The notes below the pieces were generated by a model, which worked only from the letters and a program-made list of their open reading frames with translations, was not told the origin of the DNA and searched no databases. Position numbers and translations under genes: made by a program. A DNA stretch of 42,031 nucleotides from Longimicrobium sp. (GTDB taxonomy: Bacteria; Gemmatimonadota; Gemmatimonadetes; Longimicrobiales; Longimicrobiaceae), in NCBI GenBank assembly GCA_036389795.1, contig DASVWD010000153.1, positions 1-42,031 on the forward strand, in the 5' to 3' direction. Positions 1-9,244 of the stretch are shown in pieces; within the stretch, counting starts at the first letter, position 1; each line of letters begins with the position of its first letter.

Positions 1-139
1 GGATGCGCGCCCGGAGGGCCGGGACGCCGCCGCGACACGGGGTATCGTCGCGGCGGTGGCCCGGCGCGGTTGGGCACGGTCGTATCGTGCCCTACCGCGC
101 GCGCAGCCCGGCCCGGAGCGCAGCGGAGGGACACGCCCG
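1..139 (+). repeat. Interspersed ~145-bp structured repeat, copy A (left end cut by window)
   Basis: This is the first of four copies of one element; the others are at 19243-19387, 35467-35610 and 38689-38832. It folds into two hairpins. The first pairs 27-35 with 48-56 (CCGCCGCGA/TCGCGGCGG). The second pairs 72-78 with 86-92 (GGGCACG/CGTGCCC) and continues past a T-T mismatch into GCGCGGT/ACCGCGC. It ends about 47 bases before the trpB start, so it may sit in the trpB leader. An open frame runs through it into trpB, but that frame reads repeat sequence and is not taken as coding. Confidence 0.85.
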
Positions 140-185
140 AATCCGTAGTTGCTGTTCGAGCATTTCAATCGACGAGGTAGTCGTT

Positions 186-1394
186 GTGACGTCTTTCGCG
201 GGGACGGTGGACGCGGCGCCGGAGGTGCGCACGGGGCGCTTCGGCGAGTACGGGGGGCGCTTCGTCCCCGAGACGCTGATCGCGGCTCTGGACGAGCTGA
301 CGGAGCTGTACGCGGAGGCCTCGGCCGATCCGGCGTTCTGGGAGGAGCTGGACGCCCTCTGGCGCGACTTCGTGGGGCGCCCCACGCCGCTCTACCGCGC
401 CGCGCGGCTGGGCGAGGCGTGCGGCGGGATCACGGTGTACCTCAAGCGCGAGGACCTGAACCACACCGGCGCGCACAAGATCAACAACTCGCTCGGCCAG
501 GTGCTGCTGGCGCGCAAGATGGGCAAGCGCCGCATCATCGCCGAGACGGGCGCCGGGCAGCACGGGGTGGCCACGGCCACGGCGTGCGCGCTCTTCGGGC
601 TGGACTGCATCGTCTACATGGGCGAGGAGGACGTGCGGCGCCAGGCGCTCAACGTCTACCGCATGAACCTGCTGGGCGCGGAGGTGCGCCCGGTCTCCAG
701 CGGCACGCGCACCCTCAAGGACGCCACCAACGAGGCGATCCGCGACTGGGTGACCAACGTGGCCGACACGCACTACATCATCGGCTCCGTCGTCGGCCCC
801 GACCCCTACCCGCGCATGGTGCGCGACTTCCAGTCGGTGATCGGCCGCGAGGCGCGCGAGCAGGTCCTGGCCGTCGAGGGGCGCCTTCCCGCCGCGGTGG
901 TCGCCTGCGTGGGCGGCGGGTCGAACGCGATCGGGATGTTCCACCCCTTCGTCGAGGACCGCGGCGTCGAGCTGGTCGGCGTGGAGGCGGCGGGGGAGGG
1001 GGTGGAGACGGGGCACCACGCGGCCACGCTCACGCACGGGCGGCCCGGGGTGCTGCACGGCTGCCTCAGCTACCTCCTCCAGGACGAGCACGGGCAGGTG
1101 GCGCCGGCGCACTCGGTCTCGGCGGGGCTCGACTACCCGGGCGTGGGGCCGGAGCACTCGTTCCTGAAGGACAGCGGCCGCGCCCGCTACACCTCGGTCA
1201 CCGACGCGGAGGCGCTGGACGCCTTCGCCCGGTTGGCGCGGCTGGAGGGGATCATCCCCGCGCTCGAGTCGGCGCACGCCATCGCCTTCCTGCTGCGCGA
1301 GGGGGCGCGCTGGAAGGACGCCGGCCCCGTCGTGGTCTGCCTGAGCGGCCGCGGCGACAAGGACGTGGCCCAGGTGGCCGCGATGGGGGTCTGA
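186..1394 (+). CDS. trpB: Tryptophan synthase beta chain
   Basis: TrpB condenses indole with L-serine to L-tryptophan, using pyridoxal phosphate, in the alpha2-beta2 complex with TrpA in the cytoplasm. The protein opens with [15 protein letters not shown], typical of Trp[10 protein letters not shown] places the PLP lysine at about residue 98, and the phosphate-binding loop GGGSNAIG lies at about 243-250. The start is taken as GTG at 186, with GAGG eight bases upstream, giving 402 residues, normal for the family. The longer open frame upstream only translates the interspersed repeat. The partner trpA is not adjacent: a HEAT gene and an HD-GYP gene lie between them. Confidence 0.97.
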   Translation: MTSFAGTVDAAPEVRTGRFGEYGGRFVPETLIAALDELTELYAEASADPAFWEELDALWRDFVGRPTPLYRAARLGEACGGITVYLKREDLNHTGAHKINNSLGQVLLARKMGKRRIIAETGAGQHGVATATACALFGLDCIVYMGEEDVRRQALNVYRMNLLGAEVRPVSSGTRTLKDATNEAIRDWVTNVADTHYIIGSVVGPDPYPRMVRDFQSVIGREAREQVLAVEGRLPAAVVACVGGGSNAIGMFHPFVEDRGVELVGVEAAGEGVETGHHAATLTHGRPGVLHGCLSYLLQDEHGQVAPAHSVSAGLDYPGVGPEHSFLKDSGRARYTSVTDAEALDAFARLARLEGIIPALESAHAIAFLLREGARWKDAGPVVVCLSGRGDKDVAQVAAMGV

Positions 1395-1418
1395 GAGGGG
1401 GCCCGCACGACCACAACG

Positions 1419-1604
1419 CTGTCATCCTGAGGGCGCACGCACCGAAGCCGCGTCTGCGCAAGAGCTTGTGCGCCCGAAGGATCTGCGGGCGGGGACTCGC
1501 GCGTCTGCCGGGCTCACGCTCGGACCCGACCCGCAGATCCTTCAGTCGCCGCCAGGCATCCGCGTTCGAAGAGGTTCTGCGCGGCGGCTCCTTCAGGATG
1601 ACAG
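1419..1604. repeat. Nested palindromic repeat, copy 1 (fills the 1395-1786 gap)
   Basis: The outer arms are GTCATCCTGAGG near 1421 and CCTTCAGGATGAC near 1590-1602. The inner arms, AAGGATCTGCGGG (1477-1489) and CCCGCAGATCCTT (1530-1542), match perfectly. A second copy at 20783-20977 has the same outer arms but inner arms AAGGATCTACTC/GAGTAGATCCTT, so the inner stem differs and still pairs. Read in one frame it gives HPEGAAAQNLF-like peptides, which are often mis-annotated as proteins. No gene is seen between 1395 and 1786. Confidence 0.8.
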
Positions 1605-1720
1605 CGTCGGGGATCGAAAGTGTAGACCCTTTTCGCCCCGCTGCGAATGGCACTGAGACGCCTTGCCGTAGCAGAGGGTGAGTTTTGGACGCCCGGCGGC
1701 CGCCGCGGCACAGAAAAGCA

Positions 1721-1749
1721 TTGTCGGGGCGGCGCTTAGGCGTTAACAT
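1721..1749 (+). promoter_or_regulatory. Possible sigma70-type promoter for the HEAT/HD-GYP/trpA segment
   Basis: TTGTCG (1721-1726) and TAACAT (1744-1749) are separated by 17 bases and lie about 38 bases before the ATG at 1787. If real, the HEAT/HD-GYP/trpA block can be transcribed separately from trpB. The match is modest and the call tentative. Confidence 0.35.
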
Positions 1750-1786
1750 CCTTGGCGTCCCTCCGCCGGTACCGTCCCTCCGCCAC

Positions 1787-3478
1787 ATGACCGACTCCAC
1801 ACTCCATCCGCTGCTGGACCCACCCTCCGCCCCCGGCGCGCCCGCCGCGGGCGAGGAGCTGCGCGTGGAGGTGCAGGAGGTCGCGCGCGGGCTGGCCAAG
1901 GCGCTGCGCACGCACCTCCTCTACGAGGGGAGCAGCCCCGCCCTCGACCGCTTCCTGGAGCAGCTCACGCAGGGCATGCGCGCGCTCTGGCGGAAGAAGC
2001 CCTCCGTCACCCTCGCCGTCGAGGAGCGCGAGCTGCTCTGGGAGGGGCTCCCCGTCTACCACGGCGAGGACCGCGACAGCCTGGCCTTCCTCCTCTACCG
2101 CGACGGCGTGCGCGAGATCTCGCTCTACCGCGGCTTCGAGGACGAGGAGCTGGGGGTCCTGATCGACCTGCTGGTGCGGGTGCACAGGGCGCGCGGCGAG
2201 GAGCAGGAAGACCTGCTGACGCTGTTCTGGGACCACGACTGGAGCCACTTCCGCTACCGCTACGTGGAGCCGCTGGCCGAGGGCGCCGTGCTCCCGGCGA
2301 AGTCGGAGGAGGCGCCGGGCCCGATCCAGGTGCGCGAGGAGGTGGAGGCGGCCGCCGTCGCCACGGTGTCGCCCGACGACTTCCAGGGGGCGCTCTACTT
2401 CCTGGACGCGGCGGAGCTCAGGCGGCTGGAGGACGAGCTGCAGCGCGAGATGCGGCGCGACCTGTGGACGGGGGTGCTGGACGCGCTCTTCGACCGGCTG
2501 GAGGACGGCGCGCCGCTCAGGCAGGAGCAGGCGGTGGGGATCCTCTCCGACGTGCTGCCGACGCTCCTGGGCGCGGGGAAGCTGGACCTGGCGGCGCGCG
2601 TGCTGGGCGAGCTGGTGCAGATCGCCACCGGCGGCCGCCGCATGCCGGCGCCGGTGATGCGCAGCTTACGCACGCTCTTCGAGCAGCTGGCCCGCCCCGA
2701 GACGGTGGAGGAGCTGGTGCGCACGGTGGAGCAGGCGGGCCCGCTCATCTCCGAGCAGTCGCTGGGGGCGCTACTGACGTACTTCCCCCCCGACGCGCTG
2801 GCGCCGCTGCTGAAGGCGGGGGAGACCAGCGCCTCGCCGGCCGTGCGCCGCACCGTGCTGGCCGCCGCCGAGCGCCTGGCCGACGCCGCCCGCGAGCACG
2901 CCGCCGCCCTGGCGCGCGACGCCGACCCGGCGGTGGCCGGCGGTGCCGCGCGCATCCTGGGGCGGCTGCGCGTCGCGGGCGCGGCGGCGGACATCGCGCG
3001 GCTGCTGCAGCGCCCCGAGCCGGCGCTCCGGCTCACCGCGGTGGAGGCGCTGGCGGAGCTGCGCTCGCCCAACGCGGCCGGGGCGCTGGAGGCGGCGCTG
3101 GACGACGCCGAGCGCGAGGTGCGCGTGGGCGCGGCGCGGGCGCTCGCCGCGCTGCGCTACGCGCCCGCGAAGGCGAAGCTGGAGGCGGCGCTCGACTCCA
3201 AGCGGCTGCGCGAGGCGGAGCTCTCCGAGCGGATCGCCTTCTTCGAGGCGTACGGCGCGCTCGCCGGGGCCGAGGGGGTGCCGCTCCTGGAGCGCACGCT
3301 GAACGGCAAGAGCTGGCTCGGCCGGCGCGAAAGTGCCGAGATGCGGGCGTGCGCGGCGCTGGGGCTGGGCAGGATCCCCCACCCCGCGGCGGAGAAGGCC
3401 TTGAACGCCGCCGCGGCGGACCCCGACCCCGTGGTGAGGAGCGCCGTGGGGCGCGCGCTCAAGGCGGTGCGCCAATGA
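1787..3478 (+). CDS. HEAT-repeat protein
   Basis: This 563-residue protein shows no signal peptide or membrane segment. The N-terminal ~200 residues form an alpha/beta region that includes LAKALRTHLLYEGSSPALDRFLEQL and a conserved-looking WEGLPVYHGEDRDSLAF stretch. The C-terminal half (about residues 330-560) is alanine- and leucine-rich helical repeats of HEAT/PBS-lyase type, for example VAGAAADIARLLQRPEPALRLTAVEALAEL followed by a similar unit. HEAT arrays bind proteins, so a scaffold or regulatory role with the downstream HD-GYP protein is likely; the two genes overlap by 4 bases (ATGA). The ATG at 1787 is chosen because upstream sequence is repeat-like, though no clear ribosome-binding site is seen. 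The specific function is unknown. Confidence 0.85.
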   Translation: MTDSTLHPLLDPPSAPGAPAAGEELRVEVQEVARGLAKALRTHLLYEGSSPALDRFLEQLTQGMRALWRKKPSVTLAVEERELLWEGLPVYHGEDRDSLAFLLYRDGVREISLYRGFEDEELGVLIDLLVRVHRARGEEQEDLLTLFWDHDWSHFRYRYVEPLAEGAVLPAKSEEAPGPIQVREEVEAAAVATVSPDDFQGALYFLDAAELRRLEDELQREMRRDLWTGVLDALFDRLEDGAPLRQEQAVGILSDVLPTLLGAGKLDLAARVLGELVQIATGGRRMPAPVMRSLRTLFEQLARPETVEELVRTVEQAGPLISEQSLGALLTYFPPDALAPLLKAGETSASPAVRRTVLAAAERLADAAREHAAALARDADPAVAGGAARILGRLRVAGAAADIARLLQRPEPALRLTAVEALAELRSPNAAGALEAALDDAEREVRVGAARALAALRYAPAKAKLEAALDSKRLREAELSERIAFFEAYGALAGAEGVPLLERTLNGKSWLGRRESAEMRACAALGLGRIPHPAAEKALNAAAADPDPVVRSAVGRALKAVRQ

Positions 3479-4959
3479 GCGTCGACGCCACCCTCCCCCA
3501 GGCGGCCGAGGCACCGCGCCCGGGCGCGGTGCCGCTTTCCTCCGGCGACGACCGGGGGCTGCAGCGCAAGGGGCGCGAGCTCCTCTTCGCGCTGGCCGCG
3601 GCGCTCCGGGCGCTGCAGCTCTACCCGCTGGAGAACCAGGCGGTGGGCAACGCCCTGGCCGAGCTGGACCAGGCGGCGCGGGCGCTGCTGGAGACCGAGG
3701 AGGAGATCGTGGTGCGCTTCGTGGGCGACTTCTTCTTCGTCAACGACGTGCGGCTGCGCATCGACCTGGCGAGCTACGCCACCTTCGGCTCGGTGGGGCG
3801 CGCCCTCTCGCGCCACCGCATCGGCCAGGTGGAGGTGTTCCGCGGGGTGGAGACGGTGGAGTGGACGGCGCTCCTCTCGCTGGTGAACGCCGAGCCCGAC
3901 CCCGAGGACCCCTTCGGCGGCTTCTTCGACCGGCTGGGGAGGACGGCCGTGCTGCACCTGTCGGTGGGCGCCGACCGCGACAGCGAGCTCGACAGCAGGG
4001 ACGACGACGCCCGCCAGCTGGCCCGGCGCACCTACGCGCAGACGGTGGCGGTGGCGCGCGAGGCGATGACGGGCCTGAGGATGGGCAAGGGGGTGAGCCT
4101 GCGGCCGGTGAAGCGCGCCGTGCAGTCGATCGTGGACCAGGTGCTCACCAACGAGACCTCGATCGTGGGGCTCACCACGCTGCGCGACTACGACGAGTAC
4201 ACCTTCACCCACTCGGTGAACGTGTGCATCTTCTCGGTGGCGCTGGGGAAGAAGCTGGGCTTCGACAAGCACCAGCTGTACGAGCTGGGGCTGGGGGCGC
4301 TGCTGCACGACGTCGGCAAGGTGCGCATGCCCTGGGAGCTGATCAACAAGACGGGCCCGCTCACCCCGGAGGAGTTCGCGGTGCTGCAGGAGCACCCCGC
4401 CGAGGGGCTGCTCTCGCTCTTCGAGATGCGCGGCCTGGCCGAGCTCCCTTTGAGGGCGATGCTGATCGCCTACGAGCACCACATGAAGGTGGACCAGACG
4501 GGGTACCCGCGCTCGGTGCGCCCGCGCGAGACCACCCTCTTCGGGCGGATCGTGGCGGTGGCCGACGGCTTCGACGCGGCCACCACCAAGCGCAGCTACC
4601 AGGCGCAGCCCTGGACGCCCGACCGGGTGCTGCGCGAGATGCGCGACAACCCGCAGCGCGGCTTCGACCCGCTGGTGGTGAAGGCGTTCATCAGCATGAC
4701 GGGGATCTATCCCGTGGGGAGCGTGGTGATCCTGGACTCGTTCGAGCTGGCGGTGGTCGTGGCGCCCAACCCCAACCCCGAGCAGCTGCACCAGCCCACG
4801 GTGAAGGTGATCTACGACTCGATGGGGATCCCGCTCTCGCCGCCGCGCACCGTCGAGCTCGCCGAGATCGACCCGGCGACGGGGAAGCCGCGCCACGCCA
4901 TCATCAAGACCACCGACCCGGAGCGCTACGGGATCAATGTCGGCGACTACTTCGTCTGA
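3475..4959 (+). CDS. HD-GYP domain phosphohydrolase (putative c-di-GMP phosphodiesterase)
   Basis: HD-GYP proteins hydrolyse the second messenger cyclic di-GMP at a metal centre. This 494-residue protein has an N-terminal region of about 220 residues with no recognised domain, followed by the catalytic domain. LLHDVGK (H278-D279) is the HD motif, EHH is at about 334-336, and TGYP (about 342-345) is the GYP signature. It has no transmembrane segment. The start overlaps the HEAT stop by 4 bases, indicating translational coupling, and its end overlaps trpA by 23 bases. The N-terminal region shares its general style (ALRALQLYPLENQAVGNAL) with the start of the HEAT protein, so the two may have a common sensory or dimerisation module. 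Confidence 0.93.
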   Translation: MSVDATLPQAAEAPRPGAVPLSSGDDRGLQRKGRELLFALAAALRALQLYPLENQAVGNALAELDQAARALLETEEEIVVRFVGDFFFVNDVRLRIDLASYATFGSVGRALSRHRIGQVEVFRGVETVEWTALLSLVNAEPDPEDPFGGFFDRLGRTAVLHLSVGADRDSELDSRDDDARQLARRTYAQTVAVAREAMTGLRMGKGVSLRPVKRAVQSIVDQVLTNETSIVGLTTLRDYDEYTFTHSVNVCIFSVALGKKLGFDKHQLYELGLGALLHDVGKVRMPWELINKTGPLTPEEFAVLQEHPAEGLLSLFEMRGLAELPLRAMLIAYEHHMKVDQTGYPRSVRPRETTLFGRIVAVADGFDAATTKRSYQAQPWTPDRVLREMRDNPQRGFDPLVVKAFISMTGIYPVGSVVILDSFELAVVVAPNPNPEQLHQPTVKVIYDSMGIPLSPPRTVELAEIDPATGKPRHAIIKTTDPERYGINVGDYFV

Positions 4960-5758
4960 GCGCGCCGCCGCCCTGGCGCGGGCCTTCGCGGCGGCCGCCG
5001 CCGAGGGGCGCGCCGCCCTGGTCCCGTACGTCACCGCCGGACACCCGTCTCCCGAGGTCTTCCCCGCCGTCCTCTCCATGCTGGCCGAGGAGGGCGCGGA
5101 CGTGATCGAGCTGGGCGTGCCCTTCAGCGACCCGCTGGCGGACGGGCCCACCATCCAGCGCTCGTCGTTCGAGGCGATCGCGCAGGGCGTCGACCTGCGC
5201 TGGGCGCTCGACGTGCTGGCGGACTTCCGGCGGGAGCACGACACCCCGGTGGTGCTCTTCACCTACCTGAACCCCGTGCTGCGCCACGGGGTGGACCGCT
5301 TCCTGGACGACGCCGCGCGCGCCGGGGCCGACGGGGTGCTGCTCACCGACCTCCCCGTGGGCGCCGACCCGGAGCTGGAGCGCCGCTTCGGCGAGTCGCC
5401 GCTCGACCTGATCCGGCTGGTCGCGCCCACCACGAAGCCCGAGCGGGTGCGCGAGATCGCCCGGGCGGCGCGCGGCTTCCTCTACTACGTCTCGCGCACG
5501 GGGGTCACCGGCGCGCGCGAGGAGCTGGCGGCGGGGCTCGCGCGCGAGGTGGCCGCGGTGCGCGCGGCGACCGGCGTCCCCGTGGCCGTGGGCTTCGGCG
5601 TCTCCACCCCGGAGCAGGCGGCCGAGGTGGCGCGCCTGGCCGACGGGGTGGTGGTGGGGAGCGCGCTGGTGGACCGCCTGGCGCGGGAGGGGCTGGAGGG
5701 CGCCCGCGCCTTCGTCCGGAGCCTGCGCCGCGCCACCGCCCGCGCCGCGGCCGACTGA
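4937..5758 (+). CDS. trpA: Tryptophan synthase alpha chain
   Basis: TrpA cleaves indole-3-glycerol phosphate to indole and glyceraldehyde 3-phosphate and channels indole to TrpB. The family block [17 protein letters not shown] is present and carries both catalytic residues, E58 and D69 here (E49 and D60 in the Salmonella enzyme). [13 protein letters not shown] and the phosphate-binding GFGVSTPEQ follow. The length, 273 residues, is normal. The ATG at 4937 lies inside the 3' end of the HD-GYP gene in another frame, so the two cannot be separated without damage. This links trpA expression to a c-di-GMP gene and not directly to trpB. Confidence 0.97.
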   Translation: MSATTSSERAAALARAFAAAAAEGRAALVPYVTAGHPSPEVFPAVLSMLAEEGADVIELGVPFSDPLADGPTIQRSSFEAIAQGVDLRWALDVLADFRREHDTPVVLFTYLNPVLRHGVDRFLDDAARAGADGVLLTDLPVGADPELERRFGESPLDLIRLVAPTTKPERVREIARAARGFLYYVSRTGVTGAREELAAGLAREVAAVRAATGVPVAVGFGVSTPEQAAEVARLADGVVVGSALVDRLAREGLEGARAFVRSLRRATARAAAD

Positions 5759-5772
5759 CATCGTTCTTCCTC

Positions 5773-7923
5773 TTGCTGGATCGTCCTTCCCCGCCGGCCG
5801 TCGTGTCGACTTCGATCTCCCCTTCCGCTTCGCGGGTGCTGGTGGCGGTGCTGCGCGTCTACGCGCGGGCGCTCCTCTACGGCGGCCTGCTGGTGCTGGG
5901 CGCCGCCTGGCTCTGGGCCCCGCCGTCGGCGGCCGGGCACCTGGCCGCGGCCGTCGGCATCCTCGCCGTGGCGGCGCTGCGCTACGGGGCCGTCCAGCTC
6001 TCCAAGTTCTCGTACGTCACCATGACGGTGGTCCCCGTCGGGGTGCTCACGCTCCTCGGCGAGCCCACCGCGGCCGTGCTCGCGGCCGGGCTCGGCACGC
6101 TGCTGGGCGACCTGGCGCGGCGCAAGGACGCCTTCCCCGCCGGGGTGAACGCGGGGCGCGAGGCGCTCGCGGCCACCGGGGCGGCGGGGGTCTACGCGCT
6201 GGTGGCGCACCTCACCGCGCTCCCCGAGGCGGCCGGGTGGGGCGGCCCGGCGCCGGCGCTCTCGGCCGAGGGGATCCCCGCGCTGGTGGCCTTCTTCCTG
6301 GCCTGGTTCGTCTTCTCGCGCGGGCTCTTCTACTTCTCGCTGGCGTACCGCGGCAAGCTGACCCCGGCGGAGTGGATGATCATCTTCCGCTACGAGGTGG
6401 TCTCGGCCGCGCTGGGGATCGTGGGGGCGCTGGCGCTGGCGGCGGCGTTCCACTTCTACGGCGGCGGGCCCGGGTGGCCGTTCATCGCGGCGTTCGTGGT
6501 GGCGGCGGGGCTCCTGGCGCGGGCGCTGGTGATGGAGGCGATCGCCTCGGAGGAGCTGCGCAAGGTGGTGGCGATGGAGGCGGTGATCGCCGCCGGGATG
6601 CCGCTGGGCGAGTCGCTCCGCCAGATCGAGCAGCTGGCTGCGCGGCTGGTGGAGTGGAGCTGGCTGCACATCTACGCCGGCCCGCCCGAGCGCCTGGTCT
6701 CCATCTACCCGCCCTCGGGCCCCGGCGCGCTCCCCGGCGTGGACGGGCTGCGCGCCCGGGCGGCCGGGGCCGAGGAGGCCACGCTGGTGCCGGACGCCCG
6801 GCGCGACCCGCGCGTGGGCGGCGTGGGCGAGGGGGTGCGCTCGCTGGTGCTGCAGCCCCTGCGCTACGGCCGGCTCCCGCTGGGGGTGCTGGAGATCGCC
6901 CACCACCGGCCCCGGACGTACGGGCCGAACGAGGTGCGGCTGATCGAGCGCTTCGCCCGGCAGGTGGCGCTGGCGCTGCAGCTGGACGCGCTGGTGCGGC
7001 CGATGACGGTGAGCGCGCGGGAGATGGAGGAGGAGCTGCGCGAGCTGGGCGCGCGCCTCTCCGAGCTGCGGGCGAGCGGCCAGGGGGTGGCGGCGCACTC
7101 GGCGCAGATCGGCGAGCGGATCGAGGACCAGGGGCGCCGCACCGCGCGCGGGCTGGAGGCCACCGCCGCCCTGGCCGCGTCGGCCGCCGAGACCGCGGCC
7201 GACGCGGCGCGCTCGGCCGGCTCCAGCCGCGACGCGGGGCGCCTGGCGGCCGAGAACCGCGCGGCGATGCGCGAGGCGATCGAGCGGCTGGTGGCGCTGC
7301 GCGACTTCGTGGACGAGGAGGCGCGCGACCTGGCCGAGGCGGCCGCGTCGTCGGACCGCATCTCCGAGGTGGTGGCCAGCATCCACGAGATCGCCGACCA
7401 GACCAACCTGCTGGCGCTGAACGCGGCGATCGAGGCGGCGCGCGCGGGCGAGCACGGCCGCGGCTTCGCGGTGGTGGCCGACGAGGTGCGCAAGCTGGCC
7501 GACAGCAGCGCGCGGGCGGCGCTCGAGGCGCGGGAGATGGTGGACGCGGTGCGGGCGCAGATGTCGGCCGTGGTGGGGCGGATGGAGCAGGGGGCCAGCC
7601 GCGTGGCGGGCGTGGGCGACCTCTCGCGCACGGCGCTGGAGTCGGTGGACCGCATCGTGGCCGCGGCGGCCGAGTCGGCCGAGCTCACCGGGCGCATGGC
7701 CGAGCGCGCGGGCGAGCAGGAGGCGCGCCTGGCCGCCGTGCGCGACGAGATCGCCGCCGTCTCGCTGATCGCCGAGCAGAACGGCGAGGAGGCGGGGCTG
7801 GTGGCCGAGGCCGCGCGCGCCCAGGCCGAGACGCTGGAGGAGATCGAGCGCGCGGCGGCCGCCCTGGGCGAGGTCTCGGGCCGCCTCAACTCCTACATCG
7901 CCCGCCTCCACGCGATGACGTGA
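5773..7923 (+). CDS. Membrane methyl-accepting chemotaxis-like protein with GAF domain
   Basis: From N to C terminus the protein (up to 716 residues) has a multi-pass membrane region of about six to eight helices (roughly residues 20-255), a GAF-like domain (about 265-415), and a long helical signalling domain. The last carries the kinase-control hairpin [34 protein letters not shown] (about 543-576), diagnostic of methyl-accepting chemotaxis proteins that bind CheA and CheW. No HAMP domain and no large periplasmic sensor domain are seen, so input probably comes through the membrane or the GAF domain. The start is uncertain: TTG at 5773 or GTG at 5803. It follows trpA by 14 bases. No chemotaxis kinase or adaptor gene is in the window. 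Confidence 0.9.
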   Translation: MLDRPSPPAVVSTSISPSASRVLVAVLRVYARALLYGGLLVLGAAWLWAPPSAAGHLAAAVGILAVAALRYGAVQLSKFSYVTMTVVPVGVLTLLGEPTAAVLAAGLGTLLGDLARRKDAFPAGVNAGREALAATGAAGVYALVAHLTALPEAAGWGGPAPALSAEGIPALVAFFLAWFVFSRGLFYFSLAYRGKLTPAEWMIIFRYEVVSAALGIVGALALAAAFHFYGGGPGWPFIAAFVVAAGLLARALVMEAIASEELRKVVAMEAVIAAGMPLGESLRQIEQLAARLVEWSWLHIYAGPPERLVSIYPPSGPGALPGVDGLRARAAGAEEATLVPDARRDPRVGGVGEGVRSLVLQPLRYGRLPLGVLEIAHHRPRTYGPNEVRLIERFARQVALALQLDALVRPMTVSAREMEEELRELGARLSELRASGQGVAAHSAQIGERIEDQGRRTARGLEATAALAASAAETAADAARSAGSSRDAGRLAAENRAAMREAIERLVALRDFVDEEARDLAEAAASSDRISEVVASIHEIADQTNLLALNAAIEAARAGEHGRGFAVVADEVRKLADSSARAALEAREMVDAVRAQMSAVVGRMEQGASRVAGVGDLSRTALESVDRIVAAAAESAELTGRMAERAGEQEARLAAVRDEIAAVSLIAEQNGEEAGLVAEAARAQAETLEEIERAAAALGEVSGRLNSYIARLHAMT

Positions 7924-7933
7924 GCGGCCGGCG

Positions 7934-8425
7934 ATGACTCCGCCGCGCCCCAACCGCCTGCGACCGCCCGCGCGCCTGCTGCTCGCGCTGGCGGTCTGCG
8001 CGCTCGGGGGGTGCGTGCCGTTCGTGCGGCGCGACCGCTACGCGGACCTCGAGCACCGGATGTTCGAGCTGGTGAACCGGCACCGCGCCGCGCGCCGCCT
8101 CCCGCCGCTGGTGTACGACCCCGTGCTGGCGGAGATCGCGCGGCGGCACAGCCTGCAGATGGCGCGGGGGAAGGCGCCGTTCGGCCACCGCGGCTTCATG
8201 GGGCGGGCGCGCGCCGTGCGCGCCCTGCGGCCGGCGGAGCGGATCTCCGAGAACGTGGCCATGAACGTCTTCGAGCGCGGCGCGTCGCCGGTGATGGCGG
8301 TCAAGGGCCTGGTGGGCAGCCGCAAGCACCGCCGCAACCTCGAGGGCGACTACGCGCTCACCGGCGTCGGCGTGGCGCGCGGCCCGGACGGCGCCTTCTA
8401 CTACACGCAGCTCTTCGTGCGCTGA
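7934..8425 (+). CDS. CAP (SCP/PR1-like) domain lipoprotein
   Basis: A 163-residue exported protein. The first ~27 residues form a lipoprotein signal peptide ending in the lipobox LGGC. The mature part is a compact CAP domain: FELVNRHRAARRLPPLVYDPVLAEIARRHS, then HRGF, the ENVAMN block, SRKHRRNL, and the closing GVGVARGPDGAFYYTQLF. Bacterial CAP proteins are extracytoplasmic and often bind cell-wall or lipid ligands; no catalytic role is certain. It starts 8 bases after the chemoreceptor stop, and its stop overlaps the HIT gene start, so it is cotranscribed with both. Confidence 0.9.
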   Translation: MTPPRPNRLRPPARLLLALAVCALGGCVPFVRRDRYADLEHRMFELVNRHRAARRLPPLVYDPVLAEIARRHSLQMARGKAPFGHRGFMGRARAVRALRPAERISENVAMNVFERGASPVMAVKGLVGSRKHRRNLEGDYALTGVGVARGPDGAFYYTQLFVR

Positions 8426-8850
8426 TGTCCGACTGCGTCTTCTGCCGCATCCTCGCGGGCGAGCTGCCCGTGAGCTGGGTCCACCGCGGCGAGCGGTGCG
8501 TGGCGCTCATGGACATCCAGCCCGTCAATCCCGGCCACGTGCTGGTGATCCCGGTCGAGCACGCCGTCTCCCTAACGGACGTGCCGCCGGAGACCGCGGG
8601 GGAGATGATGCGGATCGCCCGGCGCGTGGCGGCCGCGCTCCCCGCGAGCGGCCTGCGCTGCGAGGGCGTCAACCTGTTCCTGGCCGACGGCGAGGCGGCC
8701 GGGCAGGAGGTCTTCCATTCCCACCTGCACGTCATCCCGCGCTGGCGCGGCGACGCGTTCGTCCTGCGCTTCGGCCCGCGCGACCGCGAGTTCCCCGCCC
8801 GCGCCGCCCTCGACGTCGCGGCCGAAGCCATCCGCCGGAAACTGAATTGA
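8425..8850 (+). CDS. HIT family nucleotide hydrolase
   Basis: Histidine-triad proteins hydrolyse nucleotide phosphoramidates or dinucleoside polyphosphates. The 141-residue product has the CxxC zinc pair (C4, C7), the LMDIQPVNPGHVLVIPVEHAVSL core, and the catalytic triad HSHLHVIPR near residue 95. The start codon shares one base with the preceding stop, as expected for coupled translation. Its exact substrate cannot be read from the sequence. Confidence 0.94.
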   Translation: MSDCVFCRILAGELPVSWVHRGERCVALMDIQPVNPGHVLVIPVEHAVSLTDVPPETAGEMMRIARRVAAALPASGLRCEGVNLFLADGEAAGQEVFHSHLHVIPRWRGDAFVLRFGPRDREFPARAALDVAAEAIRRKLN

Positions 8851-9026
8851 GCCCGGTGCTGGTCGCAGAGAACGAGCCCATGGTGCGGGGTCGCCCCGGG
8901 GCCTGACGTCATGCCATTGTGCAGAGGATCGTTCGGGATCGAGATCCGCAACTGAATGTCTCATACCTGGTGCGGCTCATCACGCACGTCTCCTTCGCGG
9001 CCAGCACCGAGGAGACGCGGCCGATA

Positions 9027-9099
9027 TCACACGGAGTCAACGGAGTTAACGGAGGAACGGCAAAGGGGTTTCTCCGTTGACTCCGTTAACTCCGTGTGA
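9027..9099. repeat. Dyad with 9-base tandem words (8851-9244 gap)
   Basis: The left arm reads TCACACGGAGTCAACGGAG and continues with a further CGGAGTTAA-type word; the right arm (9071-9099) is its near-perfect inverse. The arms are built from a ~9-base word, CGGAGT(C/T)AA, repeated about three times. It belongs to a set of dyads in this window that share this layout but not the word. The rest of 8851-9199 has no gene; a short stretch at 8908-8940 resembles 41890-41920. Confidence 0.75.
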
Positions 9100-9208
9100 G
9101 GCCCTTCCGCAGTAAAATCGGATCCAGAAGTAATCCCCCCGCTGACGGTGCCGATCCGCCGGCCCGCGTCCCGCGCCACGATTCCCCTTGCGCGGATGAT
9201 TGTCAAAC

Positions 9209-9231
9209 GACTATAGTATTTTTGACTATAG
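9209..9231 (+). promoter_or_regulatory. Paired GACTATAG boxes, likely PadR operator over a promoter
   Basis: GACTATAG occurs at 9209-9216 and again at 9224-9231, a 15-base period, in a clearly A+T-rich patch 14 bases before the padR start. Within the first box TATAGT (9212-9217) resembles a -10 element, with TTGCGC at 9188-9193 as a weak -35. A repressor bound here would block its own promoter. PadR regulators commonly bind dyads at their own promoters, so autoregulation is inferred. Confidence 0.55.
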
Positions 9232-9244
9232 ACGAAAGGTCACC

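Noticed and set aside
3-185. N-terminal extension of trpB
   Set aside because: The open frame exists, but it translates the 145-bp repeat and makes TrpB about 60 residues too long; GTG 186 has a suitable ribosome-binding site.
149-1681. Long open frame overlapping trpB in another phase
   Set aside because: Arg/Gly/Ala-rich product typical of a shifted frame in GC-rich coding sequence, with no domain.
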